From a bacterium (GTDB taxonomy: Bacteria > Auribacterota > UBA3054): a stretch of 64,000 nucleotides of DNA. This document shows positions 26,428 to 35,237 of this stretch, piece by piece (positions within the stretch are counted from its first letter, which is position 1; the number at the start of each line of letters is the position of its first letter). The stretch covers positions 478,088 to 542,087 of the forward strand of contig JAFYXV010000002.1 of the NCBI GenBank assembly GCA_017557885.1. The letters are read 5' to 3'. The position numbers and the translations under genes were made by a program. Under the pieces are notes generated by a model. The model ran no database searches, had not been told where the DNA came from, and saw only the letters and a program-made list of their open reading frames with translations.

Positions 26428-28208
26428 TGAAGAAAAAACTCCTGATTCTCCTCGCGGTCATCCTTCTGGCGGTCATTTTTTCCGCCGCCGCCCGCCATTT
26501 CTACGACTCCTACCGCCTTGACCGGGAGCTGGAATCCCTGGCGGAAAAAGAGGCGGACGGGAAGACCGCCCTTCCGGCAGCAAGCGCTCCGGAAAAGGAG
26601 GATTCTCCCCGCATCGCGGAGGAGGCGCTGGAGGAAGGCCCGGACTTCGTCGAGCTCTACGCCGGCAGGGAGAACGTCTTCATCACCGCCGACGCGGCCT
26701 TCGAGCTTTTCCGGCGCTTCGTGGAAAGAGCCTACGACGGGATCTACGGGACTTTTCTCTACGACCAATACGCCTCCCTTTTCGTGGATCTGACGGACAA
26801 CCTGGAGGAACGCTACGAAGCCGCGGAAGGCGAAGACCGCATGACCACCAGGAACGCCCTGCTTTTCTCGTCCATCTGCGTAAAACTCTGCCTGCCAGAC
26901 GCCAGGATCCCCATTTCCGTCGGCTCCGACACGGAAAAAGAGATCAAACTGATCAAAGAGGCTTCCTTCATCGGGGAAAGGAACGGGCGGCCCTGCGATT
27001 ATACCGTTTACGCTTCCTTCGCGGAGAAAGCGGAAACGCCCTGGGGCGGAGCGGCCCTTCTCAGGGCCTTTTTGGAGCGCCGCTTCTTTTCCCTGGAAGA
27101 CAAGGAAGACCTCAAGACGCTTCTGGTGCTGGCGGAGGCTCTTTTCAACAGCGGCATCTCCTCCCAGAATTACGGCGAGGCCGCCCGCTTTCTGAAAGTC
27201 TTCGACGGCGAGACCAGGGTCATGACCATAAAAGAATTCTGGGACCTGGCCTTAGCAAGCCTCCCGGCCTCCTACCGCGCGGCGGATCTTTTCTCCCTGG
27301 CCGATAACGAAGAGTTTTTAAATAAAGCGCTGCCCTTATCTAAAAGCGCTTTCGATCCGCCACCCTGGCGCGATCCCTCCCAGATCCTGGAGCCGGCCCC
27401 GAAGGTCTGGTTCTTTCAGCCGGCCCTGGCCTTGGCGCCCCGGACCTTCAGGGAACTGCACCGCTGGGTGATCCGGCCCAAAACCGAGCATCTGCTCTAT
27501 GTGCTGGGCGTTTCCGACGCCCTGCCCTCCTCCGAAGAGATCCTTTTGGAAGCTTTGAAAAAAGAAGTGCGGGGCAACCTTGGCATCATGGACCGGGCGG
27601 TCGAGTGCGCCGCGCTGCTGAAACCTCAGACGAAAAAGCACGCTCCCGCCCTTTTGGTCCGCTCCATGCTCTACACCGCGGAAAAGCCCGATGAGCAGAC
27701 GAGGGAGGCGGACTGGCCGAAAATCAAGGCCGTTTACGTCGAGGAGGCCTCCGATTTCTTCCGGGCCCTCGCGGAACTCATCAAGGAATTGAACGAACTT
27801 TACACCGAGCTGGATCTTTTCCGGGTCATGACTTCCTACAAAAAGAACACCCTCACTCCCGACCGTCTTCTGGAAGCGGAGCAGATCTTCCAGGAGCTGG
27901 CCGACATGGCCCGGGAGGACGCCCTTTACCTGCAAAGCGGAGAGAAGGAGGCCGTCAGCGGGGAAAGGGCCCTGATGAACGCCCGCCGCTTCCTGACGCT
28001 TCTCAGTTCCCAGAAGACGCAGGATCCGCCCTGGGAAAAAGAGACGCCCCTGGGCTTGGAATACAACTTCCAGAAGATCTCCCTGGCCGGGCTCAGAAAG
28101 CCCCGCCTCGCCAAGATCGCCGTTCCCGGCAAAGAGGGGGAGGAAAACTATCTCGGCGTGCGCTACCAATTCTTTGAAAAAGAAAACGACCTGCAGGAGA
28201 CTAAATGA
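26427..28208 (+). CDS. DUF3160-like secreted or anchored protein
   Basis: A 593-residue protein with one N-terminal helix (LLILLAVILLAVIFSAAARHF) and no lipobox, so probably a membrane-anchored periplasmic protein. The segment FITADAAFELFRRFVERAY and the later FFRALAELIKELNELY helix resemble DUF3160, a family of unknown function. The similarity is judged by eye and could be wrong. A cluster of Glu/Ala residues forms a linker after the helix. It ends the EPS cluster and overlaps the copper chaperone gene by ATGA, so the two units are probably cotranscribed. Confidence 0.55.
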   Translation: MKKKLLILLAVILLAVIFSAAARHFYDSYRLDRELESLAEKEADGKTALPAASAPEKEDSPRIAEEALEEGPDFVELYAGRENVFITADAAFELFRRFVERAYDGIYGTFLYDQYASLFVDLTDNLEERYEAAEGEDRMTTRNALLFSSICVKLCLPDARIPISVGSDTEKEIKLIKEASFIGERNGRPCDYTVYASFAEKAETPWGGAALLRAFLERRFFSLEDKEDLKTLLVLAEALFNSGISSQNYGEAARFLKVFDGETRVMTIKEFWDLALASLPASYRAADLFSLADNEEFLNKALPLSKSAFDPPPWRDPSQILEPAPKVWFFQPALALAPRTFRELHRWVIRPKTEHLLYVLGVSDALPSSEEILLEALKKEVRGNLGIMDRAVECAALLKPQTKKHAPALLVRSMLYTAEKPDEQTREADWPKIKAVYVEEASDFFRALAELIKELNELYTELDLFRVMTSYKKNTLTPDRLLEAEQIFQELADMAREDALYLQSGEKEAVSGERALMNARRFLTLLSSQKTQDPPWEKETPLGLEYNFQKISLAGLRKPRLAKIAVPGKEGEENYLGVRYQFFEKENDLQETK

Positions 28209-28414
28209 AAACGCTTAAATTCAAAATTCAGGACATGGGCTGCCAGAACTGCGCGGCGGCCATCAGAAGCGAAATAGAGAAACTCCCGGGCATCCTGGAC
28301 ATACAGCTTGACCCCGAAAGCAAAGCCGCCGCCGTCGCTTTTAAGGAAGCGCTTTGCTCCAAGGATAAAATTTTCCAAGCCGTCCGGGAAGCCGGCTTCA
28401 CGCCTGAAGAATAA
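28205..28414 (+). CDS. Heavy-metal-associated domain protein (copper chaperone, CopZ-like)
   Basis: A 69-residue HMA domain with the metal site MGCQNC (Cys13, Cys16) after the first strand and the beta-alpha-beta-beta-alpha-beta pattern of CopZ. It should carry Cu(I) to the adjacent P-type ATPase, whose start codon lies 3 bp after its stop. Its ATG overlaps the TGA of the DUF3160-like gene. Mercury or another soft metal cannot be excluded from the motif alone. Confidence 0.88.
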   Translation: MKTLKFKIQDMGCQNCAAAIRSEIEKLPGILDIQLDPESKAAAVAFKEALCSKDKIFQAVREAGFTPEE

Positions 28415-28417
28415 TTG

Positions 28418-30559
28418 ATGAAGTGCCTTGTCTTTTTCGCCCCGGGCATGCACTGCGCCGGCTGCGCCTCCGCGATAAGCCGCCAGATAGGGAAGCTTCC
28501 CGGGATCGAGCGGACCGGCGTCGATCCCGTCAGCAAGCGCTGCCTCGTCTGTTACGACGAGACGCTGGTAAATGAAGAGGAGATCCTGGAAGCCTCCCGG
28601 AAAGCGGGCTTCCCTCCCACAAAGGAGCTTCCCTCCTCCCGAGACGATCAGAAAGACATTTTCAAAAACGCGCTTTTCCTCCTGGCCGTAATTTGCGCCG
28701 CGGCGCTCTTCCTGCTGGAATGGAACATCATCCCCCAGCCGGGCTCTCCCGGCCTCAGCGGGCTTCTTCAGCTTCTTCTGACCGTCCCCGCCCTTCTTTG
28801 GGGCGCGGATATTTATAAGGGCGCCTATCTGTCCATTCGCTACGCCCATCCCGACATGCAGCTTCTGGTGGGCCTTTCCACCGCCTCGGCTTTCCTCTAC
28901 AGTATTGCCGAGCTTTTGATGTACGCTTTCTCCTATACCGCCCATCCTCATTTTCATTTCTGCGCCAGCGCCATGATATTGGCCGTCGTGGGCTTGGGGA
29001 AAAAGCTGGAGGAAAGAGCCAAAAAGAAAGCCAACTCTTCCCTGGAAGAGCTCTCCGGACTTATCCCGCGGGAGGCCCACCTTTTAGAAAACGGCCTTGA
29101 GAAAAACATTCCCTCCGACCTTCTCCGGCCCGGCGATCTTGTTATTGTCAAACCCGGGGAGAGAGTCCCCGGCGACGGCCGGATCACGGAGGGACGCAGC
29201 GCCCTGGACGAATCGTTTTTAACGGGGGAAAGTTTGCCGGTGGACAAAGTACCCGGGGACGAGGTCAAAGGGGGCTCTATGAACCTCCAGGGAGCCTTCA
29301 CGCTCCTTTTGGAACGCTCCGGCAGCCAGACCGTCCTCGCGGAAATGATCAGGCTGGTGGAGGAGGCGCAGATGTCCAAGCCCCGCATCGCCAGGATAGC
29401 CGACCTGGTGGCCGGCCGCTTCTCTCTGGGAATAATCCTCTGCGCCCTCGCGACGCTTACTGTTTGGTGGATCCTTAAGGATTTCTCCACCGCCCTGCCC
29501 TACGCGCTCACGGTATTGGTGGTGGCCTGCCCCTGCGCCCTGGGATTGGCGACTCCCGCCGCCCTCTCCTGCGGGCTGGGCCGCGCCGCCAATCTCGGCA
29601 TTCTGTTTAAGGACGCCCTGGCTCTGGAGACGCTTTCCCGCTGCGACATCATCTTCTTTGACAAGACCGGGACGCTGACGGAGGGAAAGCCCGCCGTTTC
29701 CGGCTCCCCCGATCCGGAGGCGCTCCGGATCGCCGCCTCTTTGGAGCAGTATTCTGAGCATCCCCTGGCCAAGGCGGTATTGGAAAAAGCCCAAGAAGCC
29801 GGGCTGACTCCCGAGGAATGCCGGGACTTCAGCGCCGAATACGGCAAGGGCGTCCGCGCTTTCAGGCTTTCGGACGGCCAGGAGATGCTCTCGGGCAGCC
29901 CGGCGTTCCTCAGGGAAAACGGCGTTCCCCTGAAGGAGGACGAGCTGTCCTCCCTGACCAGCATCCACGTGGCTTTGGGGAAAAAATACCTGGGCGCGCT
30001 TTTAATTGCCGACGCCCCCAGGAAAGAGGCCACGGAAGTTATCGCGGACCTGAAAAAGCAAGGGCTAAGGTGCGTGCTTCTGACGGGGGACCGGGAGGCG
30101 GCCGCCAGGGAGTTCGCCAAAGAAGTTCCTCTTTCCGAAGTCGTCGCCTCCTGTCTGCCCGAAGAAAAGCTCAGGCTTGTCAAGGAAGCCCAGGCCAAGG
30201 GCCGCTTCGCGGCCATGACCGGCGACGGCGTGAACGACGCTCCCGCCCTGGCGCAAGCGGATGTTTCCATCTCCCACTACAAGGGCGCCGGCGCCGCCCA
30301 GCAGGCCGCCAAGATCCTTCTGACAAGAGACGACCTCAGGCTTATTCCCGCCGCCTTCAGGCTCAGCAGAAAAACGCTTCTTATTATCAAGGAAAATCTA
30401 TTCTGGGCCTTCATCTTCAACCTTGTCACGATCCCGCTGGCTGCCGGCCTTTTCACCATCTTCGGACTTCCCGGCATGCGTCCGGAAGTCGGCGCCGCGG
30501 CCATGGCCATAAGCTCACTTCTGGTGGTCGGCAATTCATTGCGCCTCAGAAAATCCTGA
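28418..30559 (+). CDS. copA: Copper-exporting P-type ATPase
   Basis: P1B-type ATPase of 713 residues that pumps Cu(I) out of the cytoplasm. In order: an N-terminal HMA domain with Cys13-x2-Cys16 (MHCAGC), the actuator TGES loop, the membrane metal site CPC in VACPCALGLATP (~371-382), the phosphorylation site DKTGTLT (~415), the nucleotide-domain HP in EHPLAKAV, and the hinge GDGVNDAPAL. CPC plus a CAGC HMA argue for copper or silver. The start is ATG 28418; a TTG one codon earlier gives one extra Met. It is translationally linked to the chaperone gene. Confidence 0.94.
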   Translation: MKCLVFFAPGMHCAGCASAISRQIGKLPGIERTGVDPVSKRCLVCYDETLVNEEEILEASRKAGFPPTKELPSSRDDQKDIFKNALFLLAVICAAALFLLEWNIIPQPGSPGLSGLLQLLLTVPALLWGADIYKGAYLSIRYAHPDMQLLVGLSTASAFLYSIAELLMYAFSYTAHPHFHFCASAMILAVVGLGKKLEERAKKKANSSLEELSGLIPREAHLLENGLEKNIPSDLLRPGDLVIVKPGERVPGDGRITEGRSALDESFLTGESLPVDKVPGDEVKGGSMNLQGAFTLLLERSGSQTVLAEMIRLVEEAQMSKPRIARIADLVAGRFSLGIILCALATLTVWWILKDFSTALPYALTVLVVACPCALGLATPAALSCGLGRAANLGILFKDALALETLSRCDIIFFDKTGTLTEGKPAVSGSPDPEALRIAASLEQYSEHPLAKAVLEKAQEAGLTPEECRDFSAEYGKGVRAFRLSDGQEMLSGSPAFLRENGVPLKEDELSSLTSIHVALGKKYLGALLIADAPRKEATEVIADLKKQGLRCVLLTGDREAAAREFAKEVPLSEVVASCLPEEKLRLVKEAQAKGRFAAMTGDGVNDAPALAQADVSISHYKGAGAAQQAAKILLTRDDLRLIPAAFRLSRKTLLIIKENLFWAFIFNLVTIPLAAGLFTIFGLPGMRPEVGAAAMAISSLLVVGNSLRLRKS

Positions 30560-30610
30560 CCGCAAAATTTCAGCGCGGTCAAAAAATCCTGGCGCAAACT
30601 CCCTTTGCAA

Positions 30611-30640
30611 TTGACTTTTCGCCGCAACAAGTGCTAAAAT
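30611..30640 (+). promoter_or_regulatory. Promoter of the CDF-corA unit
   Basis: TTGACT (30611-30616), an 18-bp spacer and TAAAAT (30635-30640) preceded by TGC, giving an extended -10 TGCTAAAAT. The leader to the GTG start is about 72 nt. Confidence 0.75.
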
Positions 30641-30718
30641 ATGCGGAAATTTTTGGGGTGAGATTCCCTAGGTTTTTTCTTTTTAACCCCCCGGCCGCTG
30701 GCTATAAGGAGCAAATGA

Positions 30719-31627
30719 GTGCGATCCCTGACAGTCCAGACTTACCAAGCCCAACTCAAGCGCGTCACTTGGCTGGGGGTTTTCTGCAACGTTCTTTTAG
30801 CGTCGCTTAAAACTGTCCTCGGCTTCCTGGGGCAGAGCCACGCCCTTCTGGCGGACGGCATCCACAGCTTCTCCGATCTGGTGACGGATCTGGCTATCCT
30901 CTGCGGCGCGCTTTTCTGGAACGAACCACCGGACGAGGCCCATCCTTACGGCCATACGAAACTGGAGGCCCTCATAACCTTCCTAATCGGCGGCGTGCTT
31001 TTCGCGGTGGCGGTGCGCATACTTTTGTCCTCCATCGACGCCGTCAGGGAGCCTTCCCTTGTGTTCTCCTGGCCCATGGCGATCGTGGCCTTCGCCTCCG
31101 CCTGCATCAAGGAGGCGCTGTACCATTTGACCTACCGCACCGGCGAAAGGATCAACTCCCCCGCCCTCAAGGCCAACGCCTGGCACCAGCGCTCCGACGC
31201 CCTGAGCTCGCTGCCGGTCTTGATTGTCCTTCTGGTGGTGAAATTCCGCCCGGATTGGCAGTTCCTGGACGGCTTGGGCGGCATTCTGGTCTCCATTATG
31301 ATCTTCCACGCCGCCTGGGAGGTCATCAAGCCCTCCTTCGACGCTTTGATCGACCGGGGGCTGACCAACGACAAACTTTTGGAAATAAAGAAAACGGCGC
31401 TTTCCATACAAGGCGTCCTGGCAGTGCATGCCCTGCGTTCCAGGGTGAACGGAGCCACCGTTTTCCTTGACATGCACATTCTGGTTGACAAAGACATGAC
31501 AGTGTACGAAGGTCACAGGCTGGCTCACGAGGTGCGCGATCGCATCGTCGAAAAATGCAAGGTCAGCGACGTCCTGGTGCACATAGAACCCTTCACTGAA
31601 GAAGAAGAGGAGGAAAAACTATGCTGA
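30719..31627 (+). CDS. Cation diffusion facilitator transporter
   Basis: A 302-residue divalent-cation/proton antiporter (Zn, Fe or Mn) with six helices and a cytoplasmic C-domain. The second-helix metal site is HALLADGIHSFSDLVTD, paired with HQRSDALSS in the fifth helix; both are CDF signatures. The C-terminus is very acidic (EEEEEK). The start is GTG 30719: AAGGAG at 30706-30711 is well spaced, and the nearer-looking ATG at 30715 is out of frame and leads to a stop after 31 codons. The end overlaps corA by 7 bp. Confidence 0.9.
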   Translation: MRSLTVQTYQAQLKRVTWLGVFCNVLLASLKTVLGFLGQSHALLADGIHSFSDLVTDLAILCGALFWNEPPDEAHPYGHTKLEALITFLIGGVLFAVAVRILLSSIDAVREPSLVFSWPMAIVAFASACIKEALYHLTYRTGERINSPALKANAWHQRSDALSSLPVLIVLLVVKFRPDWQFLDGLGGILVSIMIFHAAWEVIKPSFDALIDRGLTNDKLLEIKKTALSIQGVLAVHALRSRVNGATVFLDMHILVDKDMTVYEGHRLAHEVRDRIVEKCKVSDVLVHIEPFTEEEEEEKLC

Positions 31628-32568
31628 AGATCTACAAGAACGAAAACGGTGTCCTGACCGAGAGCCCCAAGATCGAGCCTCACACCTGGATAGACGCCAG
31701 CAATCCCACTCCTGAAGAACTGCACAACCTGGCGAAATATTTCAAGCTGCCGGTTGAAACGATAACCGACCCTCTGGACGTGGACGAACGAGCCCGCTGC
31801 GAAACGGACGAAGATTACAACATGATAATCTACCGCATCCCGACCTACGAGGAGAACGAGGCCAAGGGTTACAGGCAGTATTTCACCGTGCCTCTGGGCA
31901 TCATTCTGGTCCAGGACTGCATGATCACTATTTGCAGAAGGGACACCAACGTCATCCACAATCTCTTCAAGCAGAAAAACAAGCACCTTTACGTAAAGCA
32001 CTTCCCCTACCTCATCCTCCAGATCTTCTGGCAGACCTCCCTTACCTACCTCTCCGATCTGAAGGACATCAACACCAACACCTCCATCGTGCAGAAGAAA
32101 CTGGAGAGCTCCATGAGCAACAAGCACCTCTTCGGCATGATGGCGCAGGAGAAGACGCTCGTTTACTTCACGACCTCGCTTAGATCCAACGACTTCATGC
32201 TTGACCGCTTGAAAAGGATGGCCTTCTTCAGGAAGAGCCTGACGGAAGAGGAGGAAGACCTTCTGGACGACGTCATCGTGGAAAACAGGCAGGCCCTTGA
32301 GACCGCAAAAATATACAACGACATTCTTACCGGCATGATGGACGCTTTCGCTTCCGTCATCAACAACAATGTCAACCAGATCTTGAAACGGTTCGCCTCA
32401 ATCTCCATCGTCTTCGCCTGGGCGACTTTGATCTTCAGCCTTTACGGCATGAACTCCACGGATCTTCCGGTGGCGAAAATGAACTACGGTTTCCATTACA
32501 TCATCGCTTTCACCGTCATCACGTGCATCATCATGCTAATTTTGTTCTGGCGCAAGAAACTGCTTTAA
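31621..32568 (+). CDS. corA: CorA-type magnesium/cobalt channel
   Basis: A homopentameric Mg2+ (Co2+, Ni2+) uptake channel. The selectivity-loop motif YGMN (~275-278) after the first C-terminal membrane helix and a basic end (WRKKLL) identify the family; the long N-terminal cytoplasmic funnel is rich in helices. Length 315 is normal. It overlaps the preceding CDF gene by 7 bp, so import and export of divalent metals are coexpressed from one promoter. A strong terminator follows. Confidence 0.93.
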   Translation: MLKIYKNENGVLTESPKIEPHTWIDASNPTPEELHNLAKYFKLPVETITDPLDVDERARCETDEDYNMIIYRIPTYEENEAKGYRQYFTVPLGIILVQDCMITICRRDTNVIHNLFKQKNKHLYVKHFPYLILQIFWQTSLTYLSDLKDINTNTSIVQKKLESSMSNKHLFGMMAQEKTLVYFTTSLRSNDFMLDRLKRMAFFRKSLTEEEEDLLDDVIVENRQALETAKIYNDILTGMMDAFASVINNNVNQILKRFASISIVFAWATLIFSLYGMNSTDLPVAKMNYGFHYIIAFTVITCIIMLILFWRKKLL

Positions 32569-32589
32569 GCAAAAAACCAGAAGCCATAA

Positions 32590-32616
32590 AGCCCGCCCGA
32601 AAGGCGGGCTTTTTTT
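32590..32616 (+). terminator. Rho-independent terminator after corA
   Basis: AGCCCGCC/GGCGGGCT stem, 5-nt loop, six T. Its T-run abuts the next extended -10 (TGCTAAAAT, 32616-32624). Confidence 0.92.
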
Positions 32617-32624
32617 GCTAAAAT
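32616..32624 (+). promoter_or_regulatory. Extended -10 of the 423-residue protein gene
   Basis: TGCTAAAAT, 29 bp before the ATG at 32653, overlapping the end of the corA terminator so that the -35 region would lie within the hairpin. Confidence 0.5.
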
Positions 32625-32652
32625 TGAAAGGTCAACAACGCGGGGGGCAAAA

Positions 32653-33924
32653 ATGAAATACTGGTTTATCCTTATCGTCGGCGCGGCCCTGGGGGCCGCC
32701 CTTGTTCTGCACTTCACCTCTTCCCCGAGATTCCTGCGCCGTTCCGCCGGAACGCGTCATGAAAACGTTATCCCCGATCAAGTCTGCTGCGAAAGAACGC
32801 AGAGCTGGAAATGCCTTCCCGAAAGAGCGCCCAAAGGCGAAATGGAAGAGAACATCAAGTGCTATATGGAGGACCCCAAACAGAGCGACTGGCAGCCGCC
32901 CTGTTTCAATTACGACCACCAGGTCGCCGTCATGCCAATCAAAGCTAAAGTAATAGTCCTCATCTACGATCCCGTTCTTAAGAGTCAGGGCAACATAAAA
33001 CTGACGGAATACCTGAAGGCCCGTGATCCCAGGAAACTCTCCCAGTTCCTCTGCGACGTTATAAGGGATTCCAGCGACGGTTATGTCAACTATGAGATCG
33101 TGGACATAATCGAACACGACCAGTTCAACAAGAAAATAGACGGCTTCACTTACACCGAGGAGTCTTTCCTCGACGCCAGGAAGAACAACTCCTGGCATCA
33201 GCCCGACCGCTCCGACTACCGCACCATCTTCGAAGAGAACGACCTCATCCGCCGCTGCAAGGAGGAAGGCATAACGGAAGTCTGGATCTGGGGCGCCGGC
33301 GGCTTCGGTTACGACGAACTCGCCATGTACATCCCCAACCGCTACGCCCGCTTCGCCCCCACCCTGAATCCCTGGTTCTACCGTCCCTACGAGATCCCGC
33401 CGGAAATAGGCCACACCGTCTGGGTGATGGGCTTCAACTATGAGTGCGGCCCCGACAACATGATCCACAGCTACGGACACAGAGTGGAAAGCATCATGAG
33501 TCTTGTCTTCGCAAGAGGGACTTGGGAAACGGAGCTCTACGGCAAAGATCCTTGGAACACTTTCGCCGCCATCCCCGAAGGCAACAAGAATCCCGTTCCC
33601 GCCAACATCGGCAACGTCCACGTTCCGCCCAACGGCGACCACGGCTACGATTACGCGAACACCAACCGGGTACTATCCTTCGTCAACGCCTGGCACTCCT
33701 ACCCCGACCTCTCCAAAGGCAGAGCCCGCTTGATCGGCAAAGAAGAATGGGAAGGCGACCAACTGGGCTACCAGCAGTGGTGGCTCAGACAGCTTCCCAA
33801 AAAGCCCGGCTACACCAAGTTGGGCTACAACAACTGGTGGGTCTATATCGCCAACACGGACGAAGACCTCCCCTTCTACTACCCCATACAGCCCGAGGAA
33901 TTCAAACCCCCGAAAGAACAGTAA
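32653..33924 (+). CDS. Membrane-anchored protein, paralogue of the window's first gene
   Basis: A 423-residue protein with an N-terminal helix (FILIVGAALGAALVLHF) and no lipobox, so membrane-anchored or secreted. The central part has GAGGFGYDELAMY and the striking segment MIHSYGHRVESIM (residues ~275-287); the spaced His and Glu are metal-site-like, but no family is known to me. The last ~110 residues (NVHVPPNGDHGYDY, SYPDLSKG, WWLRQLPKKPGY) match the N-terminal block of the gene at 3-1127. It lacks the PEP-CTERM tail that the paralogue has. Function is unknown. Confidence 0.75.
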   Translation: MKYWFILIVGAALGAALVLHFTSSPRFLRRSAGTRHENVIPDQVCCERTQSWKCLPERAPKGEMEENIKCYMEDPKQSDWQPPCFNYDHQVAVMPIKAKVIVLIYDPVLKSQGNIKLTEYLKARDPRKLSQFLCDVIRDSSDGYVNYEIVDIIEHDQFNKKIDGFTYTEESFLDARKNNSWHQPDRSDYRTIFEENDLIRRCKEEGITEVWIWGAGGFGYDELAMYIPNRYARFAPTLNPWFYRPYEIPPEIGHTVWVMGFNYECGPDNMIHSYGHRVESIMSLVFARGTWETELYGKDPWNTFAAIPEGNKNPVPANIGNVHVPPNGDHGYDYANTNRVLSFVNAWHSYPDLSKGRARLIGKEEWEGDQLGYQQWWLRQLPKKPGYTKLGYNNWWVYIANTDEDLPFYYPIQPEEFKPPKEQ

Positions 33925-33945
33925 AAAAGATACAGATACGAAAAC

Positions 33946-33976
33946 AAAAGCGGAGCGAATGCTCTGCTTTTTTTAT
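33946..33976. terminator. Bidirectional terminator
   Basis: AAAAGCGGAGC/GCTCTGCTTTT stem (one G-T pair) with a GAAT loop and T-runs on both strands, between converging genes. It overlaps the TAA of the fic gene. Confidence 0.82.
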
Positions 33977-35037
33977 TTTGCTACGGTCGTTCTGTTGACG
34001 ACCCACTTCGCGCCGCGGCCATGTCCTTCCGGACGGATGAGACCTTCCTCTTTCATTTTCTTCAGGACGGCTCTAACCATGTCGTGGCTGACCAAGGGGC
34101 AGTCGTCCTCGATCTCGGAAAGGCTGAAGGGCACAAAGCGCTTCAAAACCGCCGCTCTCACCTGCTCGCTCTTCGTGCCTCGGCCCGTGCCCATTCCGCG
34201 CACGCCTTCCTCCAGCTCGTGGTAAGCCTTCAAAAGCATGCCCCAGAAATAATTCAGCCAGGGATGCACGTCGTGCTTGCCTTCATGCCAGAAGTCGGAG
34301 CTGGCTTTCAGCGCGGCGTAATATTCCGTCTTGGCCTGCTCGGTTATCCTTTCCAAAGAAACGTAGCGGCCCACGTTGTAATCGCAATGGTAGAGAAGCA
34401 GGAGCGTAAGAAGCCTCGCTATTCTTCCGTTGCCGTCCCGGAAAGGATGGATGCATAAGAAATCCAGAATGGTAAGAGGAATGACGATCAAAGGCTCCAC
34501 GTCCATCGTTCCTATCGCCTTGCTGTAAGAGGAGACCAGGTCTTCCATGGCGGCGGGCGTCTCCGCCGCGGGGACCGCTTTGAAGCGCACCCTCAGAAGC
34601 GTGCCGTCGGGATTGTATTCCCTGATCTCGTTGTTGGTGGTCTTGTATTTCCCGCCTTCCTCCGGCATGTAGCCGTAAAGCAGTTTATGCATCTTGAGGA
34701 TCGTATCCACGGCAAAGGGCATGTACGTCCCCTCTCTGTGTATGAGGGAAAGCACGTCCCTATATCCCGCCACTTCCTGTTCCGAGCGGTTCTGGGGCTT
34801 CGATTCCTCTTTCACCAGGGCCTTCACTCTCTCCCTGGGCGTAACGTTGCCCTCTATCCTCGTGCTGGATTCGCTGGATTCAATGAGCGCAATGTGCCTT
34901 AAAGACTCCAGCGTTTCCGGCGTCTGCTTCGCGAACAAAAGCTGCATGCCCTGGTATTCTCCCAGGCGCTTTAAGGTTCCCAGCTGCTCCTTGCTGAAAA
35001 GCAAAGAGGACAAAAATTTTTCATTCAGTGACTGCAT
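33973..35037 (-). CDS. Fic-domain AMP-transferase, class II
   Basis: A 354-residue Fic protein that would transfer AMP (or another nucleotide group) to target side chains. The catalytic loop HPFRDGNGR (197-205) is complete, with the catalytic His197. An N-terminal inhibitory helix motif S-x-x-x-E-G-N is present (STRIEGN, 58-64), making this a class II, self-inhibited Fic. The C-terminus (~285-340) looks like a winged helix that could bind DNA. Gene neighbours are not obviously its targets. A strong promoter and repeated elements lie upstream. Confidence 0.92.
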   Translation of the reverse strand: MQSLNEKFLSSLLFSKEQLGTLKRLGEYQGMQLLFAKQTPETLESLRHIALIESSESSTRIEGNVTPRERVKALVKEESKPQNRSEQEVAGYRDVLSLIHREGTYMPFAVDTILKMHKLLYGYMPEEGGKYKTTNNEIREYNPDGTLLRVRFKAVPAAETPAAMEDLVSSYSKAIGTMDVEPLIVIPLTILDFLCIHPFRDGNGRIARLLTLLLLYHCDYNVGRYVSLERITEQAKTEYYAALKASSDFWHEGKHDVHPWLNYFWGMLLKAYHELEEGVRGMGTGRGTKSEQVRAAVLKRFVPFSLSEIEDDCPLVSHDMVRAVLKKMKEEGLIRPEGHGRGAKWVVNRTTVAK

Positions 35038-35053
35038 AAGCTCTCCAATTTTT

Positions 35054-35089
35054 TAAGGGTATTATACCAACTAATAAGGGTAATATCAA
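35054..35089 (-). promoter_or_regulatory. Promoter and candidate operator of the fic gene
   Basis: On the minus strand TTGATA (35084-35089), 17 bp, TATAAT (35061-35066), with an extended TGGTATAAT. The 11-mer TAAGGGTAWTA occurs twice on the plus strand, 35054-35064 and 35075-35085, 21 bp apart, covering the -10 and -35 boxes; this looks like a two-turn operator. Confidence 0.65.
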
Positions 35090-35158
35090 GCCGCAATTAC
35101 CTTAATAATAAAATTACTACCCTATTTCCGCGAAGAGGCAAGGATTTTTGTTATATCC

Positions 35159-35187
35159 TTGCCAGTGTTCCGCTTTTGTAGTACAAT
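35159..35187 (+). promoter_or_regulatory. Promoter of the first beta-helix protein gene
   Basis: TTGCCA (35159-35164), 17-bp spacer and TACAAT (35182-35187), 51 bp before the start codon. Confidence 0.6.
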
Positions 35188-35237
35188 AATTAATCCGTAA
35201 ACGTAAATAAATTTCAAAGAGGAAAAATAAAAAGACC

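Noticed and set aside
30715-30810. ATG 30715 as the start of the CDF gene
   Set aside because: It is out of frame with the transporter and ends after 31 codons; GTG 30719 is in frame and correctly spaced from AAGGAG.
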